Below, piece after piece: positions 6,756-15,747 of a stretch of DNA of 64,000 nucleotides (within the stretch, counting starts at the first letter, position 1; every line of letters begins with the position of its first letter). The stretch lies in assembly GCA_022764165.1 (NCBI GenBank), contig JALERM010000186.1, positions 33,243 to 97,242 of the forward strand, in the 5' to 3' direction. This DNA is from Eubacterium sp. GTDB taxonomy: Bacteria > Bacillota > Clostridia > Lachnospirales > Lachnospiraceae. A program made the translations under genes and the position numbers. The notes beneath the pieces are model-generated. The model was not told where the DNA came from. It did no database searches and was given only the letters and a program-made list of their open reading frames with translations.

Positions 6756-7934
6756 TCAGCCCTCCCTGATTTCTATCAGACTGGCAAAACTGCTGCCATC
6801 AGTCATATTTTCCACACCCATCAGTTCCAGTACCGTAGCTCCGATATCTGCGAAGGAATCTCTGGTTCCCAGATTTACACCCGGTCTGATATCTTTGCCA
6901 AAAACCAACAGAGGAGTATATTCTCTGGTATGATCCGTTCCCGGATATCCAGGATCACAGCCATGATCAGCGGTGATCATCAAAATATCCTGAGGCTTCA
7001 TTCTCTCCAGAAACGCTCCCAGCTGACGGTCAAATACAGTTGCCGCATGGGCGTAGCCATCAATATCATTTCGATGGCCATAAACCATATCAAAATCCAC
7101 CAGATTTACAAAACAAAGACCGCAGAAATCTTTTTCCTGCATAGCCAGTGTTTTTTCCATACCATCCACATTGTCGGTAATCCGGGTAGAATGAGCAATT
7201 CCCTTCCCGGCAAATATATCACTGATTTTTCCGATTCCATAAGTGTCATATCCTGCATTCAGAAGAGCATCCAGCATCGTATCCCGGGGCGGTGTCAGTG
7301 AAAAATCGTGTCTCCGTGAGGTTCTGACAAAATCAGGTGATTTACCCGTAAAAGGCCGTGCGATCACTCTCCCCACCCCATGCTTCCCGGTGAGGATTTT
7401 TCTGGCTATCTCACAGTACCGATATAACTCTTCCACCGAAACCACATCCTCATGGGCTGCAATCTGAAAGACACTGTCCGCTGATGTATAAACGATCAGC
7501 GCACCTGTTTTCATGTGTTCTTCCCCATAATCACGTATCACATCCGTTCCGGAGTACGGCTTGTTACATAAAATCTGCCGCCCTGTTCCCCGACGAAACT
7601 CATCCAGCACCTCATCCGGAAAACCCTGAGGATACGTCGGCAGCGGCTTTGGTGAGATCACACCTGCAATCTCCCAGTGTCCGATGGTGGTATCTTTTCC
7701 CCTGGACTGTTCTTTCATTCTTCCAAACGCTCCCACAGGAACATATGGCCGTTTCATCCAGTCCACACCATCGATATGAAACAATCCCATTTTTTTCATG
7801 TTTGGAGTGTTATACTTCAAAGAACCTGTGATACTTTTCAATGTATTGCAGCCTGCATCACCAAAATCCCCGGCATCCGGCTGTGCACCAATCCCAAAAC
7901 TGTCCAGTACGATTAAAAATATTCTTCTATCCAA
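6756..7934 (-). CDS. deoB: Phosphopentomutase
   Basis: 392 residues from a TTG start at 7934. The track uses 7970, but AAAGGAGGT lies inside that extension, seven bases before TTG GAT AGA, and a 392-residue product matches the family length. DeoB interconverts ribose-1-phosphate and ribose-5-phosphate (also the deoxy forms), linking the two phosphorylases to central metabolism. Alkaline-phosphatase-fold motifs: IVLDSFGIGAQPDA (metal Asp), the catalytic threonine region GKDTTIGHWEIAG, and MITADHGCDP near the C-terminus. First salvage gene of the operon; only about 35 bases separate it from the GGDEF-EAL gene upstream. Confidence 0.95.
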   Translation of the reverse strand: MDRRIFLIVLDSFGIGAQPDAGDFGDAGCNTLKSITGSLKYNTPNMKKMGLFHIDGVDWMKRPYVPVGAFGRMKEQSRGKDTTIGHWEIAGVISPKPLPTYPQGFPDEVLDEFRRGTGRQILCNKPYSGTDVIRDYGEEHMKTGALIVYTSADSVFQIAAHEDVVSVEELYRYCEIARKILTGKHGVGRVIARPFTGKSPDFVRTSRRHDFSLTPPRDTMLDALLNAGYDTYGIGKISDIFAGKGIAHSTRITDNVDGMEKTLAMQEKDFCGLCFVNLVDFDMVYGHRNDIDGYAHAATVFDRQLGAFLERMKPQDILMITADHGCDPGYPGTDHTREYTPLLVFGKDIRPGVNLGTRDSFADIGATVLELMGVENMTDGSSFASLIEIREG

Positions 7935-7969
7935 AGCAACTACCTCCTTTATCATTTCTGATTTCAACA

Positions 7970-10795
7970 CTATTCTATGTTGATAGCTGTAAATCCATCC
8001 AGATTTAATTTTTCTTCATCAACAATCAGTTGTTCAAATTGTTCCATCGGCATGGGGCGATAGTAATAATATCCCTGAACATACCGACATCCAAGTCCAT
8101 GAAGGAAATCCTCCTGTTTTTCATTCTCCACACCTTCCACAATAATCGGAAGTTCCATTTGACGTGACATACTTACTACAGATTTTAATATACCTTTTCC
8201 CTTTTTTTCATTATGCTTCTCAGCATCGATATCCAGAAAACGCATATCCAGTTTCAAAGCATTTACCGCGACATCTTTCAGCATATTCAAAGAAGAATAT
8301 CCGCTTCCGAAGTCATCCATCAAAACGGCAAATCCTGCATCTAACAACTGCTTGACCGTCAGATTTACCTTCTCATTATTTTCTGCATAAACACCTTCTG
8401 TAATTTCAATTTTCAGAAGCTGTGGCCTGATCTGATACTCTGTTGTCAGCTGAATAAAATATTCCGGAACATCCATGGATACAATATCCAGCCGGGAAAC
8501 ATTGACAGACAGAGGCACCGGTATATGTCCCTGATCCATCCAGTTTCTCAGCCATATACATGCCTGCCGCCATATGAATCGATCCAGTTCTGAGATAAAT
8601 CCATTTTTCTCCAAAACCGGAACAAAACGACCGGGACCCATGACTTCGTTTCCATCATGAAACCATCGTACCAGGCATTCTGCACCCACAATCCTTATCT
8701 GCTCTCCGGAAATATCACACTGCGGCTGAACATAAATTCTAAACTCATGGTTTTCAATGCCTTCCTGAGCCTCTGTTACAATAGCAATTTCTTCTTCTAT
8801 AGATGTAACCATATCTGCTTCATAATATTTGATACGGTCATCATAATTGCCATATACATAGGAAAGTGCAAGGGTCGCCCTGTCATATATACCCATGGCA
8901 GACTCTTCCGTACCATTGATTCGATATATACCAAATCCGGGAAGAAATCCCACAGAACCGCTCCAATTATTAATCACTTTAATAATAGATTTCTGGAGAT
9001 CATGAATCAAGTCTTCATCATCAGGCATCAGAATACAGAAGTTATCTCCGCCAAGATAGCCTGCCAGCCCCGCATATTTCTGCTGAATCTCTTTCAGACG
9101 TTCAGCCACAGTAATCAAAATCTGATCTCCCGCCTCTCGTCCGAAAAAGCGGTTAAACAGACGAAAATGTTCAATATCCACAGCAATCAGCACATACGTA
9201 TCCGGTTCGATTGACTGAAGCCGCTCACCCAACATCTGAAAGAAAACTTTGTTATAATACAGACCCGTCAAAGGATTGATTTCCGTATAAGCCCGATGCA
9301 CATAGCCGAAATCCTCTTCATCAGTCTCCAGTATTCCCTGATAAATCGTATAACCATCTCTCCCATTCTGCTTCGTCTCATATAATGCCATATCTGCATG
9401 CTTATACAATTCTACGAAACGCTTTCCGTGCATTGGAAAACAGGAAATTCCCATGCTGCAGGTCAGTGTATCTCCGCCCAATTCTTCAACATACAACTCA
9501 TGAACAGCTCTTTTTAGATTTTCTGCTTTCTCCTCTACCACTTCCATAGACGGCACATTTTTCATCAGGATGGCAAATTCATCTCCTCCGATTCTTCCCA
9601 CTATATCATTTTCTCTGAATTCTCTTTTCAGAAGATTCCCCATTCTGTTTAGAGCCGCATCGCCTGCCATATGCCCATAATTGTCATTAATTTTCTTAAA
9701 ATAATCAATGTCTATAATAAAAAATACCTGCAGACTGTTATGTTCATCTTTTGTATTCTCCAACCAACGCTGGATTTCATCTTCTGTATGCTTCTTATTT
9801 TCCAATCCTGTCAATGCATCCGTATTCGCAAACTGAAGAAGCTCTCTTTGCCTTGTTCTACTCATAAACAAAATATAAAACAGCACACACAGAACCGCTG
9901 CCACCATTGAACCGCTCATCAACAGTCCATACTTCTGAATAAATTGATAGCTGTCTCTGGCTACGGCTACGGGAACCGTATAGCAAACCATCCATTTGTT
10001 ATATCCCAGAGGAGCATATGCTATATACCAGGAATTTTTCTTTCCTCCTATTTTTTTGTACCCTGATTTCTCGTTAGAAAGATCTGTTTCCAGTTCATCA
10101 ACACTGGTACTGTTTTTCATGTTTCTGCGGCATGTTTCCAGCAAATTATGACCGCCGTCCATAAACTCCTGCCAGGAAGAATCAACATTTGAAACAACCG
10201 TACCATCTTCCGTTATAATAAATGCATAGCCCTCGCTTTTATAAATATCCTGAAAGAGCATCCTGCTCAATACGCTTACATTATAGGAACCGCAAAGAAC
10301 ACCAATCACCTGCTCATCACGATAAACAGGAACTCCCAACACCACTCTGGTCTCTCCATCCACGCTGCTCTCCAAGGTATTACTCAGAGTTCGCATTCCA
10401 CAGCTTCCTTCTTTAAAATACATACTGGCTGACACATCTTCCACTGAACCATCTGCATAATGACCATTGCCGCTGCCGTCGATGATGCAGACCCGTTCCA
10501 GATCACTGGCTTCCTGAATTTCCCGAATCAAATTCATATTCTGCTCTGTCAGTATATCATCAGACTCTCCCAGAAAACTGGCAATACCTTCCATATACGC
10601 ATACTGATTATCCAATATGGTGCCAAAATGATAATTCTGCTTCTCCAAATTCTCCATCAGCCTATCCTCTACATGATTCCCTGCTTCTTTCTGAATACAA
10701 TAAAAAAAAGCCAGCATAACCACTAGCATAAATATTAAAAAAGAGGAAATAGCCTTGGAATAATTCTTAAAATAATCTTCTCGTAGCTTTCTCAT
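7970..10795 (-). CDS. Membrane dCache sensor with two GGDEF domains and an EAL domain (c-di-GMP turnover)
   Basis: 941 residues from the ATG at 10795; the TTG at 10819 and ATG at 10816 are alternatives. A membrane segment at about 15-38 and another near 290-312 bracket an extracellular dCache sensor. GGDEF1 follows, with intact RIGGDEFAIL and an ANTDALTGLENK start. A second, degenerate GGDEF carries YLGGDNFCIL. The EAL domain is canonical in most sites (GAECLVRW for EAL, LKIEITEG, DDFGSGYSSL, VEGVEN). It may both make and hydrolyse cyclic di-GMP in response to an outside ligand; net activity cannot be told from sequence. A hairpin spans its promoter and start region. The salvage operon starts just downstream. 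Confidence 0.88.
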   Translation of the reverse strand: MRKLREDYFKNYSKAISSFLIFMLVVMLAFFYCIQKEAGNHVEDRLMENLEKQNYHFGTILDNQYAYMEGIASFLGESDDILTEQNMNLIREIQEASDLERVCIIDGSGNGHYADGSVEDVSASMYFKEGSCGMRTLSNTLESSVDGETRVVLGVPVYRDEQVIGVLCGSYNVSVLSRMLFQDIYKSEGYAFIITEDGTVVSNVDSSWQEFMDGGHNLLETCRRNMKNSTSVDELETDLSNEKSGYKKIGGKKNSWYIAYAPLGYNKWMVCYTVPVAVARDSYQFIQKYGLLMSGSMVAAVLCVLFYILFMSRTRQRELLQFANTDALTGLENKKHTEDEIQRWLENTKDEHNSLQVFFIIDIDYFKKINDNYGHMAGDAALNRMGNLLKREFRENDIVGRIGGDEFAILMKNVPSMEVVEEKAENLKRAVHELYVEELGGDTLTCSMGISCFPMHGKRFVELYKHADMALYETKQNGRDGYTIYQGILETDEEDFGYVHRAYTEINPLTGLYYNKVFFQMLGERLQSIEPDTYVLIAVDIEHFRLFNRFFGREAGDQILITVAERLKEIQQKYAGLAGYLGGDNFCILMPDDEDLIHDLQKSIIKVINNWSGSVGFLPGFGIYRINGTEESAMGIYDRATLALSYVYGNYDDRIKYYEADMVTSIEEEIAIVTEAQEGIENHEFRIYVQPQCDISGEQIRIVGAECLVRWFHDGNEVMGPGRFVPVLEKNGFISELDRFIWRQACIWLRNWMDQGHIPVPLSVNVSRLDIVSMDVPEYFIQLTTEYQIRPQLLKIEITEGVYAENNEKVNLTVKQLLDAGFAVLMDDFGSGYSSLNMLKDVAVNALKLDMRFLDIDAEKHNEKKGKGILKSVVSMSRQMELPIIVEGVENEKQEDFLHGLGCRYVQGYYYYRPMPMEQFEQLIVDEEKLNLDGFTAINIE

Positions 10796-10804
10796 AACGC
10801 CAAT

Positions 10805-10859
10805 AAACCTCTGCATCAAGTAGTAATGATATTATACTACTTTTCTGCAGAGGTTTCCA
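10805..10859 (-). promoter_or_regulatory. Nested hairpin over the promoter and RBS of the GGDEF-EAL gene
   Basis: A perfect 11-base inverted repeat (AAACCTCTGCA / TGCAGAGGTTT) encloses a second AAGTAG/CTACTT stem. The loop contains TATAAT (10836-10831), with a weak -35 TGGAAA (10859-10854) at 17-base spacing. The 3' arm in the transcript includes the AGAGG site in front of the ATG at 10795. Transcripts starting at this promoter lack the 5' arm, whereas read-through from the LysR gene would include both arms and could hide the RBS. There is no T tract, so it is not a simple terminator. Confidence 0.5.
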
Positions 10860-10906
10860 TATCTGAATGTGTTTTAGCAAACTGATCTCACAATTTTCCT
10901 ATCAAA

Positions 10907-11839
10907 TCATACTGCCATCCGCAGGAATTCTTCCATTACCCGGCTGATGTATCTTCCTTTTTTCCAGTAGAAGTACAGTTTCCGGCTGCTGTTCTCACCG
11001 TCCAATTTATAATAGACAACATTGGGATTATCTGTACCTCTGGCAATCAGTGTATCACTGATAAAAGAAATCCCAAGTCCGGAGCAGGTGATATGATAAG
11101 CTGTCTGCTGCTGATCCAGTTCAAATAAAATGTTGGGCGTAAATCCATGAGCCTCACACAGGGCCACAGCACGTTCCCTGGTATCATTTTCCGGTTTCAG
11201 CATGATAAACGGCTCTTCTCGAAAGGCTTCCAGGGGCACTCCCGGTGTATGGTCTTCCCTGAACTTGCCGTTCCTGATTTCCTGTGCCGATAACTGATAT
11301 GCCTGCAGCCTTTCATTCACTGTAAAATGGCCCGGAACTGCCAGAAGCAGTTTCTCCTCCTGATAAATACTGCTGGCAAATACAGCAGGATTGAGAATAC
11401 AGTTATCCAGCACCAGATCCACACCCCCGGTCTGCAGAAGCTCCTCCAGCTTTCCGGTGCTTTCCTCAATCAGTACCAGTTTGACCAGCGGATATTTTCT
11501 GGAAAACTCACCCATCAACTGCGGCAAAATCCAGGAAGAATACAGGCTGCTGCCTCCCAGAATCAGACTTCCTGTTTTCAGACCAATCCAGTCATTGACA
11601 AAATTAGAAAACTCTATTTCTGCGGCATGCATTTTTTCTACACACTGGATGTATTTTTCCCCACATTCCGTCAGCCCCATCGGCTTTGTGCTGCGATCAA
11701 AAATCGGATATCCTACCTTTTTTTCTATTCGTTTCACATTGGCACTGAGAGAAGGCTGTGAGATAAACAGATTCTGTGCAGCCTTAGAAAAACTCTTCTC
11801 TTTATACACCTCATACACATATTCCATCCCCTGAAACAT
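10907..11839 (-). CDS. LysR-family transcriptional regulator
   Basis: 310 residues. The N-terminal winged HTH (residues 1-60) has the family pattern SFSKAAQNLFISQPSLSANV, followed by a two-lobed periplasmic-binding-like effector domain (about 90-300). The start at 11839 has GGGAGG five bases upstream. It is divergent from aspA across a 180-base region holding the aspA promoter, the classical arrangement for a LysR regulator controlling its neighbour. A link to aspartate/fumarate metabolism is therefore inferred, not shown. Confidence 0.9.
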   Translation of the reverse strand: MFQGMEYVYEVYKEKSFSKAAQNLFISQPSLSANVKRIEKKVGYPIFDRSTKPMGLTECGEKYIQCVEKMHAAEIEFSNFVNDWIGLKTGSLILGGSSLYSSWILPQLMGEFSRKYPLVKLVLIEESTGKLEELLQTGGVDLVLDNCILNPAVFASSIYQEEKLLLAVPGHFTVNERLQAYQLSAQEIRNGKFREDHTPGVPLEAFREEPFIMLKPENDTRERAVALCEAHGFTPNILFELDQQQTAYHITCSGLGISFISDTLIARGTDNPNVVYYKLDGENSSRKLYFYWKKGRYISRVMEEFLRMAV

Positions 11840-11889
11840 AAAAGCCTCCCATAACTTTAAAATTATACAAATTATAAAAATATATGTAT

Positions 11890-11918
11890 TTGATTATACT
11901 ATAACTCTTATCTATAAT
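11890..11918 (+). promoter_or_regulatory. Promoter of aspA
   Basis: TTGATT (11890-11895), 17-base spacer, TATAAT (11913-11918), followed by an untranslated leader of about 95 bases. It lies in the divergent LysR/aspA region, where a LysR protein would be expected to bind. Confidence 0.75.
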
Positions 11919-11922
11919 GAGG

Positions 11923-11962
11923 ACAACAAAAAGATTTCGGCTCAGATGCCGGACTTTGTTGT
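11923..11962 (+). promoter_or_regulatory. 5' leader hairpin of the aspA transcript
   Basis: ACAACAAA / TTTGTTGT outer stem with an inner CGGC/GCCG pairing, located at the expected transcript 5' end. There is no following T tract. It could protect the mRNA end or act as a regulator site; the sequence does not decide. Confidence 0.4.
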
Positions 11963-12019
11963 GAATTAGCAAATCATTAAAAAGCAAAATGAATGTGGGA
12001 AAATTGGGAGGAAATCAAA

Positions 12020-13444
12020 ATGGATTATCGTGTGGAGAAGGATTCAATCGGAAAGAAAAACGTGCCGGAAGATGTGTATTATGGGGTGCAGTCTCTTCGT
12101 GCCGCTGAAAACTTTCATATTACCGGACTGAATATGCATCCGGAAATCATCAACAGCCTTGCCTATATTAAAAAAGCTGCTGCTATCACCAACTGCGAAA
12201 TTGGACTGCTGGATAAAAAAGTGGCTCAGGCAATCGTCCAGGCCTGTGATGAAATTCTTGCCGGAGAACTCCACAGAGACTTTATCGTTGACCCGATCCA
12301 GGGCGGTGCAGGAACTTCCCTGAATATGAATGCCAATGAAGTTATTGCCAACCGTGCCATTGAACTTCTGGGGGGACAGAAAGGTGACTACTCTATTGTT
12401 AACCCCAATGACCATGTAAACTGCGGCCAGTCCACCAATGATGTTATCCCGACTGCAGGAAAAATGACTTCTCTGCGACTTCTGAAAAACCTGAAAAAAG
12501 AGCTGCTTCGTCTTCATAAAGCCCTGACAGCCAAAGCTTCCGAATTCAATCATGTCATCAAAATGGGACGTACCCAGATGCAGGATGCTGTTCCGATTCG
12601 TCTCGGTCAGGAATTCCACGCCTACTCTGTAGCCATCATGCGTGATATCCGACGTATGGACAAAGCCATGGATGAGATGCGTACACTGAACATGGGCGGT
12701 ACTGCCGTAGGAACCGGTATCAACGCAGATGAAGTGTATCTGAAACGCATCGTTCCCAATCTGAGTGAAGTATCCGATATGGACTTTGTACAGGCATTTG
12801 ACCTGATTGATGCAACCCAGAACCTTGACCCGTTCGTGTCTGTATCCGGTGCCATCAAAGCATGCGCTGTTACTCTTTCAAAAATTGCCAACGACCTGCG
12901 TCTGATGTCTTCCGGACCGAGAGCAGGATTCAATGAAATCAACCTGCCAGCAAAGCAGAATGGCTCTTCCATCATGCCTGGTAAAGTAAATCCGGTAATC
13001 CCGGAAGTAGTTAATCAGGTAGCCTTCAACATCATCGGTAATGATGTTACTATTACCATGGCTGCCGAAGCCGGACAGCTGGAACTGAATGCTTTCGAGC
13101 CTATCGTATTCTACTGCCTGTTCCAGTCCATCGATACTCTGGCTTATGCCGTACAGACCTTCGTAGACAACTGTGTGTCCGGTATCACAGCCAATGAAAC
13201 ACGCTGCCGCTATCTGGTAGAAAACAGTGTGGGAATCATCACCGCTATCTGTCCTCATGTGGGATATCAGAAAGCAGCCGATATTGCCAAAAAAGCACTG
13301 CAGACCGGCGAATCTGTACGCAGCCTGATTCTGGCAGAAGGATTACTGGCAGAGGATGAACTGGATAAAATCCTGGATCCGATCCATATGACAGAACCGG
13401 GAATCTCCGGAAAAGAACTGCTGCTGAAGAAAACAGAAGAATAA
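12020..13444 (+). CDS. aspA: Aspartate ammonia-lyase (aspartase)
   Basis: 474 residues from the ATG at 12020, which has GGGAGG nine bases upstream; the track start at 11993 adds nine codons without an RBS. It reversibly deaminates L-aspartate to fumarate and ammonia. Family motifs are HVNCGQSTNDVIPT, the KMGRTQMQDAVPIRLGQEF segment and the superfamily signature GSSIMPGKVNP with the catalytic serine loop. Overall it is closer to AspA than to class II fumarase (start YRVEKDSIGKKNVPEDVYYG), though the two are hard to separate absolutely. Monocistronic, followed by a hairpin and a terminator. Confidence 0.92.
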   Translation: MDYRVEKDSIGKKNVPEDVYYGVQSLRAAENFHITGLNMHPEIINSLAYIKKAAAITNCEIGLLDKKVAQAIVQACDEILAGELHRDFIVDPIQGGAGTSLNMNANEVIANRAIELLGGQKGDYSIVNPNDHVNCGQSTNDVIPTAGKMTSLRLLKNLKKELLRLHKALTAKASEFNHVIKMGRTQMQDAVPIRLGQEFHAYSVAIMRDIRRMDKAMDEMRTLNMGGTAVGTGINADEVYLKRIVPNLSEVSDMDFVQAFDLIDATQNLDPFVSVSGAIKACAVTLSKIANDLRLMSSGPRAGFNEINLPAKQNGSSIMPGKVNPVIPEVVNQVAFNIIGNDVTITMAAEAGQLELNAFEPIVFYCLFQSIDTLAYAVQTFVDNCVSGITANETRCRYLVENSVGIITAICPHVGYQKAADIAKKALQTGESVRSLILAEGLLAEDELDKILDPIHMTEPGISGKELLLKKTEE

Positions 13445-13491
13445 ATTACACTTTTCTCATTCTTTGAACAAAGTGTGCATCCCCCGGAGGG

Positions 13492-13537
13492 TTTTTATAT
13501 CATAGGAAAGTCAGAGGACTTTCCTATGATATAAAAA
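13492..13537. repeat. Perfect 21-bp palindrome with 4-base loop
   Basis: Arms 13492-13512 and 13517-13537 are exact reverse complements (core ATATCATAGGAAAGTC) around AGAG. The T run is at the outer 5' end and the A run at the outer 3' end on both strands, so it does not have intrinsic-terminator geometry. It sits between aspA and the true terminator and resembles a dispersed intergenic repeat. Confidence 0.6.
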
Positions 13538-13576
13538 AGGATTCCGCCTGGGAGTTACTGGGCAGAATCCTTTTTT
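13533..13576. terminator. Bidirectional terminator between aspA and the convergent ATPase gene
   Basis: AAAAAAGGATTC / GAATCCTTTTTT with a 20-base loop; it works in either direction and touches the stop codon of the convergent gene at 13578. Confidence 0.8.
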
Positions 13577-13577
13577 G

Positions 13578-15275
13578 TTAACCTATCAGCACTTCTTTAC
13601 CCCGAAATGCAAATCCATATCTTCGAATCCGTTCCTTCGGTATTCCCCGCTCTACCAACTTTTCCGCATACCTCATCTTCTCAATCTGATCAAGTGCCGA
13701 GTTCACTGTATCCTCCAGACTGTTTTCTCTTCTTCTATTGAAAACTTTAAATTCCAGAATAATCGCATCATCCTCCTGCGGATTTCTTGGTTCCAACATA
13801 ATATCGTATCTGCCAAAACCGCTTTCTCCATTGGAAGTGATTACATATCTACTCTGCAAATCTACAATCATACCCAGCACAAATCCATGATAAAAACGCT
13901 CCGGTTCTGCACCTGACGGACGATTCCCTGTATCAAAATAGCTGAAGGTCTTCAAAGCTACACGATTCATATACTCATTCATAGCATCTAAATCATCCTG
14001 CAGCATTGCTTTGACAAAATCATTATAATCCAACTGTGCATCCTGAAACCAGCCTCGCACCATCGAATAAAACATACGCTTGACCTCATAATTGGTAAGT
14101 GTCAGCTCATATTGTGGGGCCTGTCCATATTCCATCAGATCTTCCCGTTCATAACTCAGTACCTTCAAATACCCACTGGCAAGAAGTAGACTCCAGATTG
14201 CTGAATCGTCTTGATCCAGCTGATTATACACAATCTGCTCATCAATGGGTGACCGAATCACTTCACCCTGAATCAAGGCTTCAAATTTTTCTTTTATCCT
14301 GCGGTTTCCTTCCCGAAGAAGTTTGCCAACCAGACTATTGGAACTGGTATTCGCCCAATATGTTCTATATTGACCCTTATCTAAAAAATTCAAGATAGAC
14401 CAGGGATTGTAAATATCCTGATGAGTTCCGAAAATAAAACCATCATACCAATATTTTACTTTCTCCTGCTCACCTGGTAATCCACATTTTTCCAATGATT
14501 CAAATACCTCATCTTCTGTAAATCCGAAAGCAGTTGCATACTTATCGGATGTAGTAGTCACCACTTCCAAATTGTTCAAATCTGAAAAAATGGATTCTTT
14601 ACTGACTCTGGTTATTCCCGTCATAAGTGCCCGCTCCAGCCATGGATTGGTCTTGAACGTTGAATTGAACATACTTCTGGTAAATGAAACCAGTTCATTC
14701 CAGTATCCATTCACATACGCCTCCTGCATAGGCGTATCATATTCATCTAACAGAATAATCACTTTCTTCCCATAGTAGCGATACAGATAATTTGAAAGCT
14801 GATGCAATGCAAAGGTGGCATCTGTTTCACAAATATCCAGGGATAGAATTCTGTCAAAAAATGCCTTGTCTGCATCTGTTAAAACATCACTTTCTTTCAA
14901 AAAAGAATATTTCACAAACAAATTCGTTAAAATCTGACCGATTCTTTTCTTTGCTGATTCATAGTCTTTTTCCTTTACATTTGCAAAAGAAATATTGATG
15001 ACTGGATATGTTCCCTGTATGCTTCTATATGTTTCTTGCCTCCATATAGAAAGCCCTTCAAATAAATTGCTTCTTTCCGCATAATCTACAGAAAAAAAAT
15101 GCTCAAGCATACTCATATTCAAAGTTTTTCCAAAACGCCGGGGACGTGTAATGAGTGTCACATCATCGCCGCTTTCCCACCATTCTTTAATAAATGACGT
15201 TTTATCTACATAAAAGTAATTGTTATCCCTGATTTTATCGAAGCTCTGTATTCCGATTCCAACTGTCCTCATCAT
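13578..15275 (-). CDS. AAA-ATPase-like / PD-(D/E)XK nuclease-like protein (PF09820 + PF08011 type)
   Basis: 565 residues. The N-terminus (IGIQSFDKIRDNNYFYVDK) and the Walker-type RPRRFGKTLNMSML are those of the AAA-ATPase_like family. A Walker B-like VIILLDEYDTPM lies near residue 172. The C-terminal part has a nuclease-fold signature, GRYDIMLEPRN...AIILEFKVF. Such proteins occur in many near-copies in gut anaerobes; their cellular role is not established. The start at 15275 has GGAGG six bases upstream. No linked partner gene is apparent. Confidence 0.85.
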   Translation of the reverse strand: MMRTVGIGIQSFDKIRDNNYFYVDKTSFIKEWWESGDDVTLITRPRRFGKTLNMSMLEHFFSVDYAERSNLFEGLSIWRQETYRSIQGTYPVINISFANVKEKDYESAKKRIGQILTNLFVKYSFLKESDVLTDADKAFFDRILSLDICETDATFALHQLSNYLYRYYGKKVIILLDEYDTPMQEAYVNGYWNELVSFTRSMFNSTFKTNPWLERALMTGITRVSKESIFSDLNNLEVVTTTSDKYATAFGFTEDEVFESLEKCGLPGEQEKVKYWYDGFIFGTHQDIYNPWSILNFLDKGQYRTYWANTSSNSLVGKLLREGNRRIKEKFEALIQGEVIRSPIDEQIVYNQLDQDDSAIWSLLLASGYLKVLSYEREDLMEYGQAPQYELTLTNYEVKRMFYSMVRGWFQDAQLDYNDFVKAMLQDDLDAMNEYMNRVALKTFSYFDTGNRPSGAEPERFYHGFVLGMIVDLQSRYVITSNGESGFGRYDIMLEPRNPQEDDAIILEFKVFNRRRENSLEDTVNSALDQIEKMRYAEKLVERGIPKERIRRYGFAFRGKEVLIG

Positions 15276-15394
15276 AACAACCTCCTAAAAACCGAAAATA
15301 TATTTAGCTAAGTTCTTACTACCCTTAGTATATCGGATTACAGATTAAATTACAATTCCAATTACCAGATAAACTCTCTACATAGTTGAGCTAT

Positions 15395-15446
15395 AAAAAA
15401 ACGGGATACAGTACTTATCTCTTTCGTACTGCATCCCATTTTTTTG
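15395..15446. terminator. Terminator downstream of rubredoxin
   Basis: GGGATaCAGTAC / GTACTGcATCCC stem bordered by A7 and T7 tracts, eight bases beyond the rubredoxin stop; it would also work on the plus strand. Confidence 0.8.
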
Positions 15447-15453
15447 TATATAA

Positions 15454-15618
15454 TTATTCATCTACTTCTGCGAATTCATCTTTTCCCATTCCGCAAATCG
15501 GGCAAACCCAATCTTCCGGAAGATCTTCAAATGCTGTTCCCGGTTCAATACCGTTATCCGGATCACCGGCTTCAGGATCATAGATGTATCCACATGGTCC
15601 ACATTCATATTTCTTCAT
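15454..15618 (-). CDS. Rubredoxin
   Basis: Not in the track because it is only 54 residues: [18 protein letters not shown], then [15 protein letters not shown]. The two C-x2-C-G pairs (Cys6/Cys9 and Cys39/Cys42) bind a single iron. It is a one-electron carrier used by anaerobes in peroxide/oxygen detoxification (rubrerythrin, flavodiiron proteins). AGGAGT precedes the ATG. It is a single-gene unit ending in a strong terminator. Confidence 0.95.
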   Translation of the reverse strand: MKKYECGPCGYIYDPEAGDPDNGIEPGTAFEDLPEDWVCPICGMGKDEFAEVDE

Positions 15619-15747
15619 GATACTGCGACTCCTTTCTTTGAAAAGACAGCAATTCTTTGCAGTCTGTTATGATATAAAAATATATCATATTTGTTTCTAT
15701 TATTCAAGGCTTGTACGTAAATCGCAACACAAGATTTCCCCGGAGTG

